A stretch of 45,904 nucleotides of DNA from JAZKFT01 sp043760535 (lineage in GTDB: Bacteria > Bacteroidota > Bacteroidia > Chitinophagales > Chitinophagaceae), in the NCBI GenBank assembly GCA_043760535.1, contig JAYUOV010000093.1, positions 1 to 45,904 on the forward strand, written 5' to 3'. Made by a program: the position numbers and the translations under genes. The first letter of the stretch is position 1; the number at the start of each line of letters is the position of its first letter. The notes under the pieces are model-generated. The model was not told the DNA's origin, ran no database searches, and saw only the letters and a list, made by a program, of their open reading frames with translations. Shown piece by piece: positions 32,849-40,883 of the stretch.

Positions 32849-33355
32849 ATGAAAATAGCTTTCCTGTTCGCTATGGCTGCTGTATTCAGTTCCTGCACAT
32901 CTACTATTTATGTAGTACGGCATGCCGAAAAAGCGGCGAATGATGGCACCATGGCCAGCGACCCCGACCTTTCTAACGCAGGCCAGCAAAGGGCTGTAGC
33001 ACTTAAAGACAGTTTGGCTGGCAAAAAATTAAATAATATTTACGCCACACAATACAAACGTACTTTACAAACTACACAACCTACCGCATCGGCACAAAAC
33101 ATTGCCGTGTACCGTTACAATACTTCGGCCTCCGATTCGCTGATAGAAGCATTGAGCAGTAAAAAAAATAAAAAAAGCCTGGTAGTTGGCCATAGCAATA
33201 GCGTACCTGCCATGTTAAGAAAAATTGGACTAAATCCATCTATGCAGCAAATACCGGAAAATGATTATGACAATTTTTTTATTGTAAAAATAAGTTGGTT
33301 TTTGGGCAGGAGCATACGCCTTACCGAAAGTAAATACGGTACCGTTTCTCCATAA
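32849..33355 (+). CDS. Histidine phosphatase family lipoprotein
   Basis: A 168-residue protein with a lipoprotein signal: hydrophobic N-terminus followed by the lipobox VFSSC, the Cys at residue 16. The phosphatase signature VVRHAEK follows directly (catalytic His 25), the usual Arg lies in QYKRTLQT and the second His in VVGHSNSVP near 115. So the active site is complete and faces the periplasm or outer membrane. It resembles SixA/phosphoglycerate-mutase-like phosphatases; the substrate is unknown. It ends one base before the end of the convergent MBL gene. Confidence 0.9.
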   Translation: MKIAFLFAMAAVFSSCTSTIYVVRHAEKAANDGTMASDPDLSNAGQQRAVALKDSLAGKKLNNIYATQYKRTLQTTQPTASAQNIAVYRYNTSASDSLIEALSSKKNKKSLVVGHSNSVPAMLRKIGLNPSMQQIPENDYDNFFIVKISWFLGRSIRLTESKYGTVSP

Positions 33356-33356
33356 A

Positions 33357-34157
33357 TTATATCGCTTCGTACACTGGGCTTTTTATATCGTGGTAAAATA
33401 AAAAAGTCCATTTTTCTTGTGCTCCCTGCTGCCACCATTGCTGGCGCAGTTGCATACATTTTTTACCATCAAAATCGTATTTAGCCACAAAGCGGCTTTT
33501 CATTTGTTGTAGTTGAGGCGCATCATCGCCGCCAAAAAATATTTTTTTGCCATCAGTTTCTATCCAAAAAACCTGGTGAAATTTGCTATGGGCGCCAGTT
33601 ACTTCGTAGCTGATGTAATTATCTATTGTTCCTTTATCATCGTGCAGCCAAAATACATTTGGGTGGCGGTCGAACACATCAAACTCTTCGGTAATAAATG
33701 AAGGATAACCGGTTGCTTCGGCAAAATCAAATTCCCTTCTTTGTACAAAATAGGCCGCATTGGGAAATGCCAGCAATGCATTGCCCAGCATGTTTTTATA
33801 GCTAACACCGCCAGCATGGTCCTTGTGTAAATGGCTCATTAAAACCTTGGTTACCTGCTCCGGCTGTATGCCGTTGGTTTTAAGATTAGCATGTATTTGT
33901 AGCTGGCCGTTTTTAGTAAATCCAAGGCCGGTATCTATTAGTAAAATATCCCTTTCGGTAATAATGCAAAAAGGCTGCACTTCTACCAGCAAACTGCCTG
34001 TGGGTCTATGTTGCAGGTCGTCTATATCTTCATCAAAAGGCATAAACACCTTGTCTCTACCTATCGTAAAAGAGCCTTCGCTTAGTGGAATTATTGTAGT
34101 CGCCTTATTCCCAAAAAAGAAATTTGAAGAAGGTTGTTCAGGTATATTTTGTTCCAT
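33357..34157 (-). CDS. MBL-fold metallo-hydrolase
   Basis: A 266-residue metallo-beta-lactamase-fold protein. The metal motif is SHLHKDHAGG (His 109, His 111, Asp 113, His 114); further ligands are His in GAHSKFHQ and Asp in FFGGDDAP, with a late His in FLFYHD. ILLIDTGLG is the strand before the motif. The organisation resembles the AHL-lactonase/AttM-like subgroup, but many reactions are possible. It has no signal peptide. The ATG is 5 nt after the stop of the DUF4143 ATPase gene, so the two form a probable operon transcribed from the palindromic array at 35302-35395. Confidence 0.88.
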   Translation of the reverse strand: MEQNIPEQPSSNFFFGNKATTIIPLSEGSFTIGRDKVFMPFDEDIDDLQHRPTGSLLVEVQPFCIITERDILLIDTGLGFTKNGQLQIHANLKTNGIQPEQVTKVLMSHLHKDHAGGVSYKNMLGNALLAFPNAAYFVQRREFDFAEATGYPSFITEEFDVFDRHPNVFWLHDDKGTIDNYISYEVTGAHSKFHQVFWIETDGKKIFFGGDDAPQLQQMKSRFVAKYDFDGKKCMQLRQQWWQQGAQEKWTFLFYHDIKSPVYEAI

Positions 34158-34162
34158 ATTAT

Positions 34163-35287
34163 TTACATTAAAAACTGTTCAAAATTGGCACGGGATACTT
34201 TGTGTAACGCCGTATCTGGGTAAGCCTCCATAAACGATTCGGGCATTTTCACCTTTGCTTTTTCGTTCCATTTACATTCAAAAGCAGTAAGCTTACCGTT
34301 AGCTTCTTCTATATAATCTATCTCCTGCCCAGCATGTGTTCGCCAAAAATAGGTATTCACTTTTTGTTGGGTGTATTCCATAAACTTTCTGCGTTCGGCT
34401 ATCCAGTAATTTTCCCAAAGCTGGCCAATATCCTGCCGCAATGGTACTGGCGAAAACTGATTGATCACCGCATTTCTGATACCTACATCATAAAAATAAA
34501 TTTTACGGCTTCGCTTTAATTCATTTCGCAAATTGCGGCTAAAAGAGGAAAGCCTAAAAACAATAAAAGCCTTTTCCAAAAACCCTATATATTTTTCAAT
34601 AGTGTTTTTATCCAGTTCGCATATTTGCCCCAATTCGCTGTACGATACTTCATTGCCTATCTGAAAAGCCAATGCCTTTATCAGTTTCTCCAGCTTTTGT
34701 GGCTTTAATATTTTTTCCCAGGCTAAGATGTCTTTGTACAAATAACTATCGGTTAGCGATACCAATACATCTTGTTCCATGCCGGGGCTTGTTACCACTT
34801 CGGGGTAAGAGCCATACAAAAGACGCTTTTCCAAAGCACTTTTTTCGGTAATTATATTGGTATTTTTTACCATTTCGCCAAAACTTAGGGGATATAAAAA
34901 ATACTCCCATTTACGGCCAGTAAGCGGTTCGTTTATTGTATTGGCCAGCTCAAAAGCCGACGAACCAGAAGCTAATATTTTAACCGTACCTATCTGATCG
35001 ATGATGATTTTTAGCGCCAACCCAATATTTTCTATGCGTTGTGCTTCGTCTATCACCAGCAAATCGGCATTGCCCACCAGAGATTTTAACCGCTCCACTC
35101 CTACATCCTGAAAAGCGGCCCTCACTTGTGGTTCATCGCCATTGTATTGCTTTACAGCTAGGCTTTGGTTTTCGATAATCGCCTTTATCATTGTAGATTT
35201 TCCGGCCTGCCTTGGCCCCAGAATAATAGCTGCTTTTTTGGGCGAAAGCCGCTGTTCTATATGCTGCTGTATGCTTCTTGAAATCAT
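34163..35287 (-). CDS. AAA_14/DUF4143 ATPase
   Basis: A 374-residue protein with an N-terminal AAA domain (Walker A GPRQAGKST at residues 24-32, Walker B LLVIDEAQ ending near 83, sensor segment ILASGSSAFEL) and a C-terminal DUF4143 domain. The end contains AGQEIDYIEEANGKL followed by TAFECKW, an Asp plus Glu-x-Lys arrangement like a PD-(D/E)xK nuclease core. Such ATPases are widespread in Bacteria and Archaea; roles are unknown, and some authors link them to mobile or defence contexts. The gene lies directly behind three palindromic 30-nt units and precedes an MBL hydrolase gene by 5 nt. Confidence 0.93.
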   Translation of the reverse strand: MISRSIQQHIEQRLSPKKAAIILGPRQAGKSTMIKAIIENQSLAVKQYNGDEPQVRAAFQDVGVERLKSLVGNADLLVIDEAQRIENIGLALKIIIDQIGTVKILASGSSAFELANTINEPLTGRKWEYFLYPLSFGEMVKNTNIITEKSALEKRLLYGSYPEVVTSPGMEQDVLVSLTDSYLYKDILAWEKILKPQKLEKLIKALAFQIGNEVSYSELGQICELDKNTIEKYIGFLEKAFIVFRLSSFSRNLRNELKRSRKIYFYDVGIRNAVINQFSPVPLRQDIGQLWENYWIAERRKFMEYTQQKVNTYFWRTHAGQEIDYIEEANGKLTAFECKWNEKAKVKMPESFMEAYPDTALHKVSRANFEQFLM

Positions 35288-35301
35288 CGGCCAGAAATTT
35301 A

Positions 35302-35395
35302 ATTCACCAAATTTATATTAAATCGGTGAATCTATTCACCATATTTATATTAAATCGGTGAATCCATTCACCATATTTGTATTAAATCGGTGAAT
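35302..35395. repeat. Three-unit palindromic tandem array in the ATPase promoter
   Basis: Three 30-nt units repeat with a 32-nt period. Each has perfect arms ATTCACC and GGTGAAT around a 16-nt AT-rich core; the cores differ at one to two positions. The unit nearest the gene contains, on the minus strand, TAAATTTG, a full -7 promoter match, about 20 nt before the ATG; the others read TAAATATG or CAAATATG. This looks like an array of operator sites overlapping the promoter. Confidence 0.88.
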
Positions 35396-35466
35396 TGACT
35401 TAATAGCTCACTTAGCAAAGAGCAGATTAATTGTGTTAAGAGAAGCTGATTCACGGCTTAGGGTTA

Positions 35467-36810
35467 TTACCGCAACACCATCTGCCGGTCGGCATCTAGC
35501 CGCACCAATATAAAAATTAGAATAGTAAAGGTTAGGAGTGATGATCCGCCATAACTAATCAGCGGCAAGGGTATTCCTATTACAGGTGCCAAGCCGATGG
35601 TCATGCAAATATTTACGGCTACGTGAAAGAAGATGATACAGGCTACGCTGTAAGCATATATCCTGCTAAAAACACTTCGCTGCCTTTCGGCAATGCCAAC
35701 GATAAGGAAAAGCAATAGGCCATAAAGCAGCACCAGTAAAGTGGTTCCCCAAAAGCCAAAGCTTTCGCCAATGGCCGTAAAAATAAAATCGGTGTGCTGT
35801 GCCGGCACAAAATTACCCTGTGTTTGTGTGCCTTTAAGAAACCCTTTGCCCAACAGCCCGCCGGAGCCTATGGCTATTTTAGATTGCTTTACGTTGTAGT
35901 CATCGGTTTTATTGGCTGGCTTTTTATTAGCTAAGGCATCTGTTTTGGTGTGCTTGTTTTTACTACAGTCGTATTCTTTACCTACCATACTTAAAATACG
36001 GCTACTTTGGTAGCACTCAAAAGCTGAATTTAAAACATAAGGAACTGCAAACCGCTGCACGCCCACACCTACGGCCCATGAAGCCACAATAATGAGCAAT
36101 ATTTTTTTATTTCGCCGGATACGGCGTCTTAAAAAAAGAAATGCCAGGCCAGCAATAATACTAATGGTTATAAACAACGTATTTTCTTCTACCACCAAAC
36201 TAGCCACAGCCAATACGCCAACAGATGCTGCAATAATTAAATAAGCTGGCGGCAAACCTTCTCGATACAAAACAATGATAAAGGCAAAATAAACCAGTGC
36301 CAAACCTGTCTCATGCTGGGCTACAGCTAGTACAGCAGGAAGCAGTGTAATAGCTGCTGCTATAATTTGAGATTGGGGTTTTCTAAAATCGGTTTCGGGC
36401 CTACTGAGGTATTTTGCAAGGGCTAAGGCCACAAAAATCTTACACAACTCTGCCGGTTGCAGGTTCATAAACCCAAGCGGAATCCAGCTTTGGCTGCCGT
36501 TTATATTTTTACCCACTACAAAAGTGGCCAGCATTAACAAAATGCCGAATGCGTAGAGTATATTGGCTATAGCAGTAAAAAGTTTACTATCGGTTAGTAA
36601 AATAAAAGTGCCTACCAGTAAGGCTATTCCTATAAAAAGTAACTGCTTGGAATAATTACTTTTAAAACCTGCCAGCGTTTGTAATACGTTTTCGTCGGGC
36701 TTGTGTTCTACCGAAAATATGGCAATAAAGCCTATGGCCACCAATGCCAGATACAGCCAGATAACGGCCCAGTTAATTCCTTTGCTTATGATAGCTTCTT
36801 GTTGGCTCAT
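35467..36810 (-). CDS. rodA: Rod-shape peptidoglycan glycosyltransferase RodA
   Basis: A SEDS-family polymerase with about ten membrane helices that makes glycan strands together with PBP2. Conserved pieces include LQPAELCKIFVALALAKYL, AQHETGLALV, the QSKIAIGSGGLLGKGF segment and QHTDFIFTAIGESFG, and the C-terminal PLISYGGSSLLTF. The extracellular loop before QSKIAIGSGG contains a Lys/Asn-rich insertion (about residues 282-302) that other SEDS proteins lack as I remember them. The gene starts 6 nt after the mrdA stop, the usual order, and closes the mre block. Confidence 0.95.
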   Translation of the reverse strand: MSQQEAIISKGINWAVIWLYLALVAIGFIAIFSVEHKPDENVLQTLAGFKSNYSKQLLFIGIALLVGTFILLTDSKLFTAIANILYAFGILLMLATFVVGKNINGSQSWIPLGFMNLQPAELCKIFVALALAKYLSRPETDFRKPQSQIIAAAITLLPAVLAVAQHETGLALVYFAFIIVLYREGLPPAYLIIAASVGVLAVASLVVEENTLFITISIIAGLAFLFLRRRIRRNKKILLIIVASWAVGVGVQRFAVPYVLNSAFECYQSSRILSMVGKEYDCSKNKHTKTDALANKKPANKTDDYNVKQSKIAIGSGGLLGKGFLKGTQTQGNFVPAQHTDFIFTAIGESFGFWGTTLLVLLYGLLLFLIVGIAERQRSVFSRIYAYSVACIIFFHVAVNICMTIGLAPVIGIPLPLISYGGSSLLTFTILIFILVRLDADRQMVLR

Positions 36811-36816
36811 TGGTAT

Positions 36817-38970
36817 TTAGAGGGTGCTGTCTTTTTTATCGGCCGTTGGTAACTTCTTTTTATCATCGGCATTATTGATGATGGGATTGGTGGAAGCATT
36901 GCTGTCTTTCCTATCCTTTGGCTTGTCTTGCTTTATGGGTTCCACAGGCTTTTTATTAACGTCCGATTTTGAATCATCTGCTTCCGGGTCATCTTCCAAT
37001 CCAAGGGTATCTTTCATAATTCTTAAATAGCCCTTTTGTAACAAGTAAGCCGTATCCCCTTTATGATCCATGGAGTCCTGCCTTTTGTAATCGGAATAAA
37101 TAAACGAAGGAACAAGGTTCAATTTAGAAAAATATTCTATTCTTTCCAATCTTCCCTTATCTGTAATTGAATCTTTTAAGTACTTTTCAATCATTAAGCC
37201 GCAGATGGGTGCGGCATAGGTGCCACCAAAACGGCCGCTGTTTTCTACCACACACATAATGGCTATTTTAGGATTATCTCTCGGTGCAAAGGCACAAAAG
37301 AATGCATGGTTGGGGCGCTTAATAATACCGCCGGGTGCATAGTTTTCTACGGTTCCTGTTTTGCCGCAAACCACAATATCTTTTACTTTAGCACCCGTAC
37401 CTGTACCATTATCTACCACGCCTTGCATACCATCGTGCACGGCCTCAAATACACTATCATCAATATTTACTGCGGTATGTTTTTCTTTAAACCTTTCAAG
37501 CAAACCAAATTTATCGCCACCGGCAATGCTATCTACTACATGTGGTATTTTATACCAACCCTTGTTGGCGATATAAGCCATTTCGTTTGCCACCTGCAGC
37601 GGCGTTACGTTTACTTCGCCCTGCCCAATACTTACCGAACGAAAAGTGCAGTAGTTCCATTTGCCTTTTCCGTAACGCTTGTTATAAAACTTTGCAGTAG
37701 GAATAAGCCCAGGCTTTTCGGCCGGAATGTCTACACCTAATTTATGACCCAAACCAAATGCATTCATGTATTTAGCCCATGTGTTTAAACTGCTGTCAAT
37801 ATCCGGCATGGCAGGGTTATTAATTACCTTCTGCATTACGGTAGCAAAATAAGTATTGTCGCTTAACCGGATGGCACCCCTCAAATCGAATGTGCCATAA
37901 TCAAGACAGCGCTGTGGCTTGCTGCTGCCACAGCCATAAAATGCACCATTACAACTTACTTTAAAATTTGTGTTTATCAGACCTTCCTGCAAGCCAATTA
38001 ATGCTTGTAAAGTTTTAAAAGTAGAACCCGGTGAATAGGTCGCAGATACTGCACGGTTCAATAAAGGCAGCCGTGGGTCTTTAATAAATGCGTTGATATT
38101 TTTTTTGCGTTGTGAACCTGTAAGCAGGCTGGGATCGTAACCTGGTCCGCTAACCATGGCCAGAATGCCACCAGTTCTGGGATCTATAGCTACAACAGAT
38201 CCCAATTTATTGGCCATTAGTTTTTCGCCTAATGCCTGTAAATCTATATCTATAGAAGTGCTGAGGTTGCTGCCAGCTACAGCAATGGTATCGTTTTTTC
38301 CATTTTCAAATTTTGAGGTAGGCCGGTTTTTATTGTCCCGCAGCCAATACTCTATTCCACGCTGGCCCATCAGGGCTTTTTCGTAGGTATTTTCTATGCC
38401 GGCTACGCCGAAATAGTCGCCACGTACATAACCGCCTTCGGGGTGGCGGCGCAGATAGCCGGTATCTACTTCGCCCAAATAACCCAATATTGGGCCAGCT
38501 GCATTGTAAGGATATTTACGAACGGGGCGTTCTATTAAATCAAAACCAGGCTGTATGCGAAACAGGTTTTCGTTGAGCTGTGCAAACATTTGTGGCTCTA
38601 GCAAACCTTGAAAAATAGAAGGCTGGTAGCGGCCATTTTTTACAATAGCATTAATGACTCTTTTTTTAAATTCGGCGGTATCGATACCTACAATATTGCA
38701 AATAGCATTGGTATCTACACCTTTTAACTGAGAAGGAATTACCACAAGATCGTAGAGTGTGGTATTGTCCAGAATTACCTTGCCTTTTCTATCGTACACA
38801 AGGCCACGGCTTGGGTAAATTACTTTTCGGTAAATGGCCTGATTAGCGGCATCTATTTTATACTGGCTGCTTAGCAGTTGCAGGTTAAATAACTGGACAA
38901 TAATAATTACCAATGCCGTACCAAAAATGATACGGATTACGCGGCTGCGGATTAAATTGTTATCAGACAT
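36817..38970 (-). CDS. mrdA: Penicillin-binding protein 2
   Basis: A class B transpeptidase that crosslinks side-wall peptidoglycan for elongation with RodA. One N-terminal membrane helix (IIFGTALVIIIVQLFNLQ) anchors it. The transpeptidase motifs are STFK near residue 315 (catalytic Ser), SDNT (SxN) and CGKTGT (KTG) near 537. A charged tail of about 65 residues (Asp/Lys/Ser-rich, starting after LGLEDDPEADD) follows the domain, making it longer (717) than usual PBP2. The operon position mreD-mrdA-rodA confirms the identity. Confidence 0.97.
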   Translation of the reverse strand: MSDNNLIRSRVIRIIFGTALVIIIVQLFNLQLLSSQYKIDAANQAIYRKVIYPSRGLVYDRKGKVILDNTTLYDLVVIPSQLKGVDTNAICNIVGIDTAEFKKRVINAIVKNGRYQPSIFQGLLEPQMFAQLNENLFRIQPGFDLIERPVRKYPYNAAGPILGYLGEVDTGYLRRHPEGGYVRGDYFGVAGIENTYEKALMGQRGIEYWLRDNKNRPTSKFENGKNDTIAVAGSNLSTSIDIDLQALGEKLMANKLGSVVAIDPRTGGILAMVSGPGYDPSLLTGSQRKKNINAFIKDPRLPLLNRAVSATYSPGSTFKTLQALIGLQEGLINTNFKVSCNGAFYGCGSSKPQRCLDYGTFDLRGAIRLSDNTYFATVMQKVINNPAMPDIDSSLNTWAKYMNAFGLGHKLGVDIPAEKPGLIPTAKFYNKRYGKGKWNYCTFRSVSIGQGEVNVTPLQVANEMAYIANKGWYKIPHVVDSIAGGDKFGLLERFKEKHTAVNIDDSVFEAVHDGMQGVVDNGTGTGAKVKDIVVCGKTGTVENYAPGGIIKRPNHAFFCAFAPRDNPKIAIMCVVENSGRFGGTYAAPICGLMIEKYLKDSITDKGRLERIEYFSKLNLVPSFIYSDYKRQDSMDHKGDTAYLLQKGYLRIMKDTLGLEDDPEADDSKSDVNKKPVEPIKQDKPKDRKDSNASTNPIINNADDKKKLPTADKKDSTL

Positions 38971-39247
38971 GAAAGCCCCTTAAAGACTGTAAGGGAGCAG
39001 GTGTTTTTTGGGGAATTGAAAAATTTCTACGTAAAGGTAGTTAGTGTACGTATTGCTTGTATATGGCAGATGAAAATAATTTGTTACCATGGTCTGAATT
39101 AGTTTGCGGTTGCCTGATATTTGGTTGATGTGGGGCATTGGCCAACCGTCATTAGTCATTAGGTCAATGGCTATTAGGTCTTTGATTACATGCATTCGTT
39201 TTTGTAGCAATGACGATTGACCAATAGCCTTTTTGACCATTTTAAAA
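38971..39247. repeat. mreD-mrdA spacer with heptamer words and imperfect inverted repeat
   Basis: GTCATTA appears twice in a row at 39148-39161, followed by GGTCAAT and an imperfect inverted pair: GGCTATT-A-GGTC near 39169-39180 against GACCAATAGCC near 39219-39229. A 91-codon open frame crosses this spacer on the minus strand, but it overlaps the repeat words and has no recognisable sequence, so I do not call it. The spacer is transcribed if the mre block is one operon. Confidence 0.45.
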
Positions 39248-39775
39248 TCAACCAATAACCCTCCTGCCTCTTTTACTAAACAACAATTCGGTAATTATTA
39301 TAAGTAATAAACTTACTAGTGTGGTAAAAAATATTTTGCCAAAAAAGTACAAGAAGCTAGGAAACTGCATCATCTCTAACAATACTAAATAGCTGTGATG
39401 TACCAATGTAAGCACCACAACATACAGAGCATACGGGGCTAGGCCCATCGTAGTTTTGCTAGGCGAACCAAGGCTAAGTTCCTTGGTTTCTTTGGGTACT
39501 AAAAGAATTATAATAAAAGGCCGCAAGTAAGCTATCAGCACACAGGGTGCGGCATGGAGGCCGGGTGCTTTAAGAAAAAAATCTAATAAGATGCCTAATA
39601 AAAAACCAACAATCAGTAACGATGAACGGCTGGTTTTAAAAGGCATCCAAAGGATAAAAAGAAAATATAAATAAGGTGTAATAAAACGATGCAATGGCGG
39701 CATTTGATTTAATACCAATGCCTGCACAAGTATAAATAAAATGAAACGGAATATTATTTTTATTGGTTCAGCCAA
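39248..39775 (-). CDS. mreD: Rod-shape-determining membrane protein MreD
   Basis: A 175-residue polytopic protein with about five hydrophobic segments (FRFILFILVQALVLNQ; FITPYLYFLFILWMPF; LLIVGFLLGILLDFFL; later ones near residues 85 and 130-165). MreD is poorly conserved, so identification leans on size, topology and its place between mreC and mrdA. GFLLGILLDFF followed by HAAPCVLIAYLRPF is a typical Bacteroidota MreD stretch. It connects MreC to PBP2/RodA at the inner membrane. Confidence 0.9.
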   Translation of the reverse strand: MAEPIKIIFRFILFILVQALVLNQMPPLHRFITPYLYFLFILWMPFKTSRSSLLIVGFLLGILLDFFLKAPGLHAAPCVLIAYLRPFIIILLVPKETKELSLGSPSKTTMGLAPYALYVVVLTLVHHSYLVLLEMMQFPSFLYFFGKIFFTTLVSLLLIIITELLFSKRGRRVIG

Positions 39776-39817
39776 AGGGATTTACGATTTGTAATTTGTG
39801 ATTATATACTTTTTTTT

Positions 39818-39842
39818 TGGGTGGCCGCAAGGGCTGCCCCTA
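39818..39842. repeat. Hairpin repeat that supplies the mreC stop codon
   Basis: On the minus strand the stop TAG of mreC is the first three bases of a G-rich hairpin (GGGCAGC, loop, GCCACCC) followed by eight A. From memory, repeats starting TAGGGGC and ending GCCC are common dispersed palindromes in many genomes; this copy ends mreC. Confidence 0.65.
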
Positions 39843-40688
39843 CTGTTTCCTGGCCTTTGCTTCCAAATCGGCCTGCTCTTTACCCTTAATATTTTCTATG
39901 GCATTTACATATTGCAGCGAAAAAAAATTGGCTCCGGGTTTTACTTGTAAAATGTAGTTGTTGCCGGCTTTATCTTCTGCTACTTTATCTATAGTGCCTA
40001 CCATTAGCCCTGGCGGAAAATTGATGGATAGGTTACTGGTTAAAATGGTATCGCCTTTTGCCAGTTTGGTACTTTTAGGTATGCCAGTTAATTGAAGTAG
40101 CGATGGATTTTTACCATCCCAAATTAAAGTACCGCTTACCAATCCATTCTTCGTCATTACTGTAGGCCGGCTATTGCGGTGCAAAAGACTCATAATGGTA
40201 GCATAATTACTGCTTACGTCTGTTACCATACCTACAATACCACCTGCACAGGTTATGGCCTGCCCTTTGGTAATTCCCTGGCTGCTGCCTCTTTCTATGG
40301 TAATATAATTGCTTTGAAAAGACACTGAATTATTAACTACCCTGGCCACCCGATACAGGTATTTACGTTGCTTGCCGGTAGTATCCCATTTGGCAGAATC
40401 TAGCACCATCCTGCCTGTTGTGTCGATGCTTGTGAAATTATCCGGGAGTGTATTTTTGAGTTGATTATTTTCTTCAGCCAGCCTTTTGTTGTTTTCGCCA
40501 AGGTTAAAATAGGTTTCCACCCTATTGGCCTGCTTGTTTATTTTGCCTGTTAGTTCGTAAGCAAGCTGCATGTAGGCGGCTTCGTGGCTTGTGTTATATT
40601 TTACCAGCATTAAAATAGCCACCACCTGCAGCAGCAGGAAAAACAACGTGTTAGAAAAACGGCGAAAAAAGAGAATAAGGTTGCGCAT
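39840..40688 (-). CDS. mreC: Rod-shape-determining protein MreC
   Basis: A 282-residue bitopic protein: N-terminal membrane helix (TLFFLLLQVVAILMLVKY), a helical coiled-coil region around residues 45-75 (NLGENNKRLAEENNQLKN) and two beta domains with ITKGQAITCAGGIVGMVTDVSSNYATI and GDTILTSNLSINFPPGLMVGTI. MreC scaffolds PBP2 and RodA in the periplasm. The C-terminus is Lys/Ala-rich (EQADLEAKARKQ). The gene is separated from mreB by 195 nt of repeats and its stop lies in a hairpin repeat. Confidence 0.95.
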   Translation of the reverse strand: MRNLILFFRRFSNTLFFLLLQVVAILMLVKYNTSHEAAYMQLAYELTGKINKQANRVETYFNLGENNKRLAEENNQLKNTLPDNFTSIDTTGRMVLDSAKWDTTGKQRKYLYRVARVVNNSVSFQSNYITIERGSSQGITKGQAITCAGGIVGMVTDVSSNYATIMSLLHRNSRPTVMTKNGLVSGTLIWDGKNPSLLQLTGIPKSTKLAKGDTILTSNLSINFPPGLMVGTIDKVAEDKAGNNYILQVKPGANFFSLQYVNAIENIKGKEQADLEAKARKQ

Positions 40689-40694
40689 GTAAGG

Positions 40695-40873
40695 AAGTAC
40701 TGAGTACGAAGTATTTAGTACAAAGACAAAACCATGGTAATTGTTATCGAAAAGTACTGATTACGAATCATTTAGTACAAAGACAAAAACATTGGAACGG
40801 CTATCAGAAAGTATTTAGTACAAAGTATTTAGATAACAGACTTGAACCGTCTCAGTACTAAATGCTTTGTACT
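40695..40873. repeat. Direct and inverted repeats in the mreB-mreC spacer
   Basis: Two direct copies of about 37 nt (at 40695 and 40752, 57 nt apart) share AAGTACTGA and TTTAGTACAAAGACAAAA. A partial third copy (AAGTATTTAGTACAAAG, 40809-40825) and an inverted piece (TCAGTACTAAATGCTTTG at 40852, core GTACTAAA) follow. The inverted part can pair with the direct copies. The whole spacer is probably transcribed between mreB and mreC. Confidence 0.75.
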
Positions 40874-40883
40874 AACACCTATT

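Noticed and set aside
35302..35395. CRISPR-like array upstream of the DUF4143 ATPase
   Set aside because: Only three units, 2-nt gaps between them instead of 25-40-nt spacers, and no cas gene. It is a tandem palindromic promoter array.
38980..39255. 91-codon open frame between mreD and mrdA
   Set aside because: It overlaps mreD, consists largely of repeat words and has no recognisable sequence pattern.
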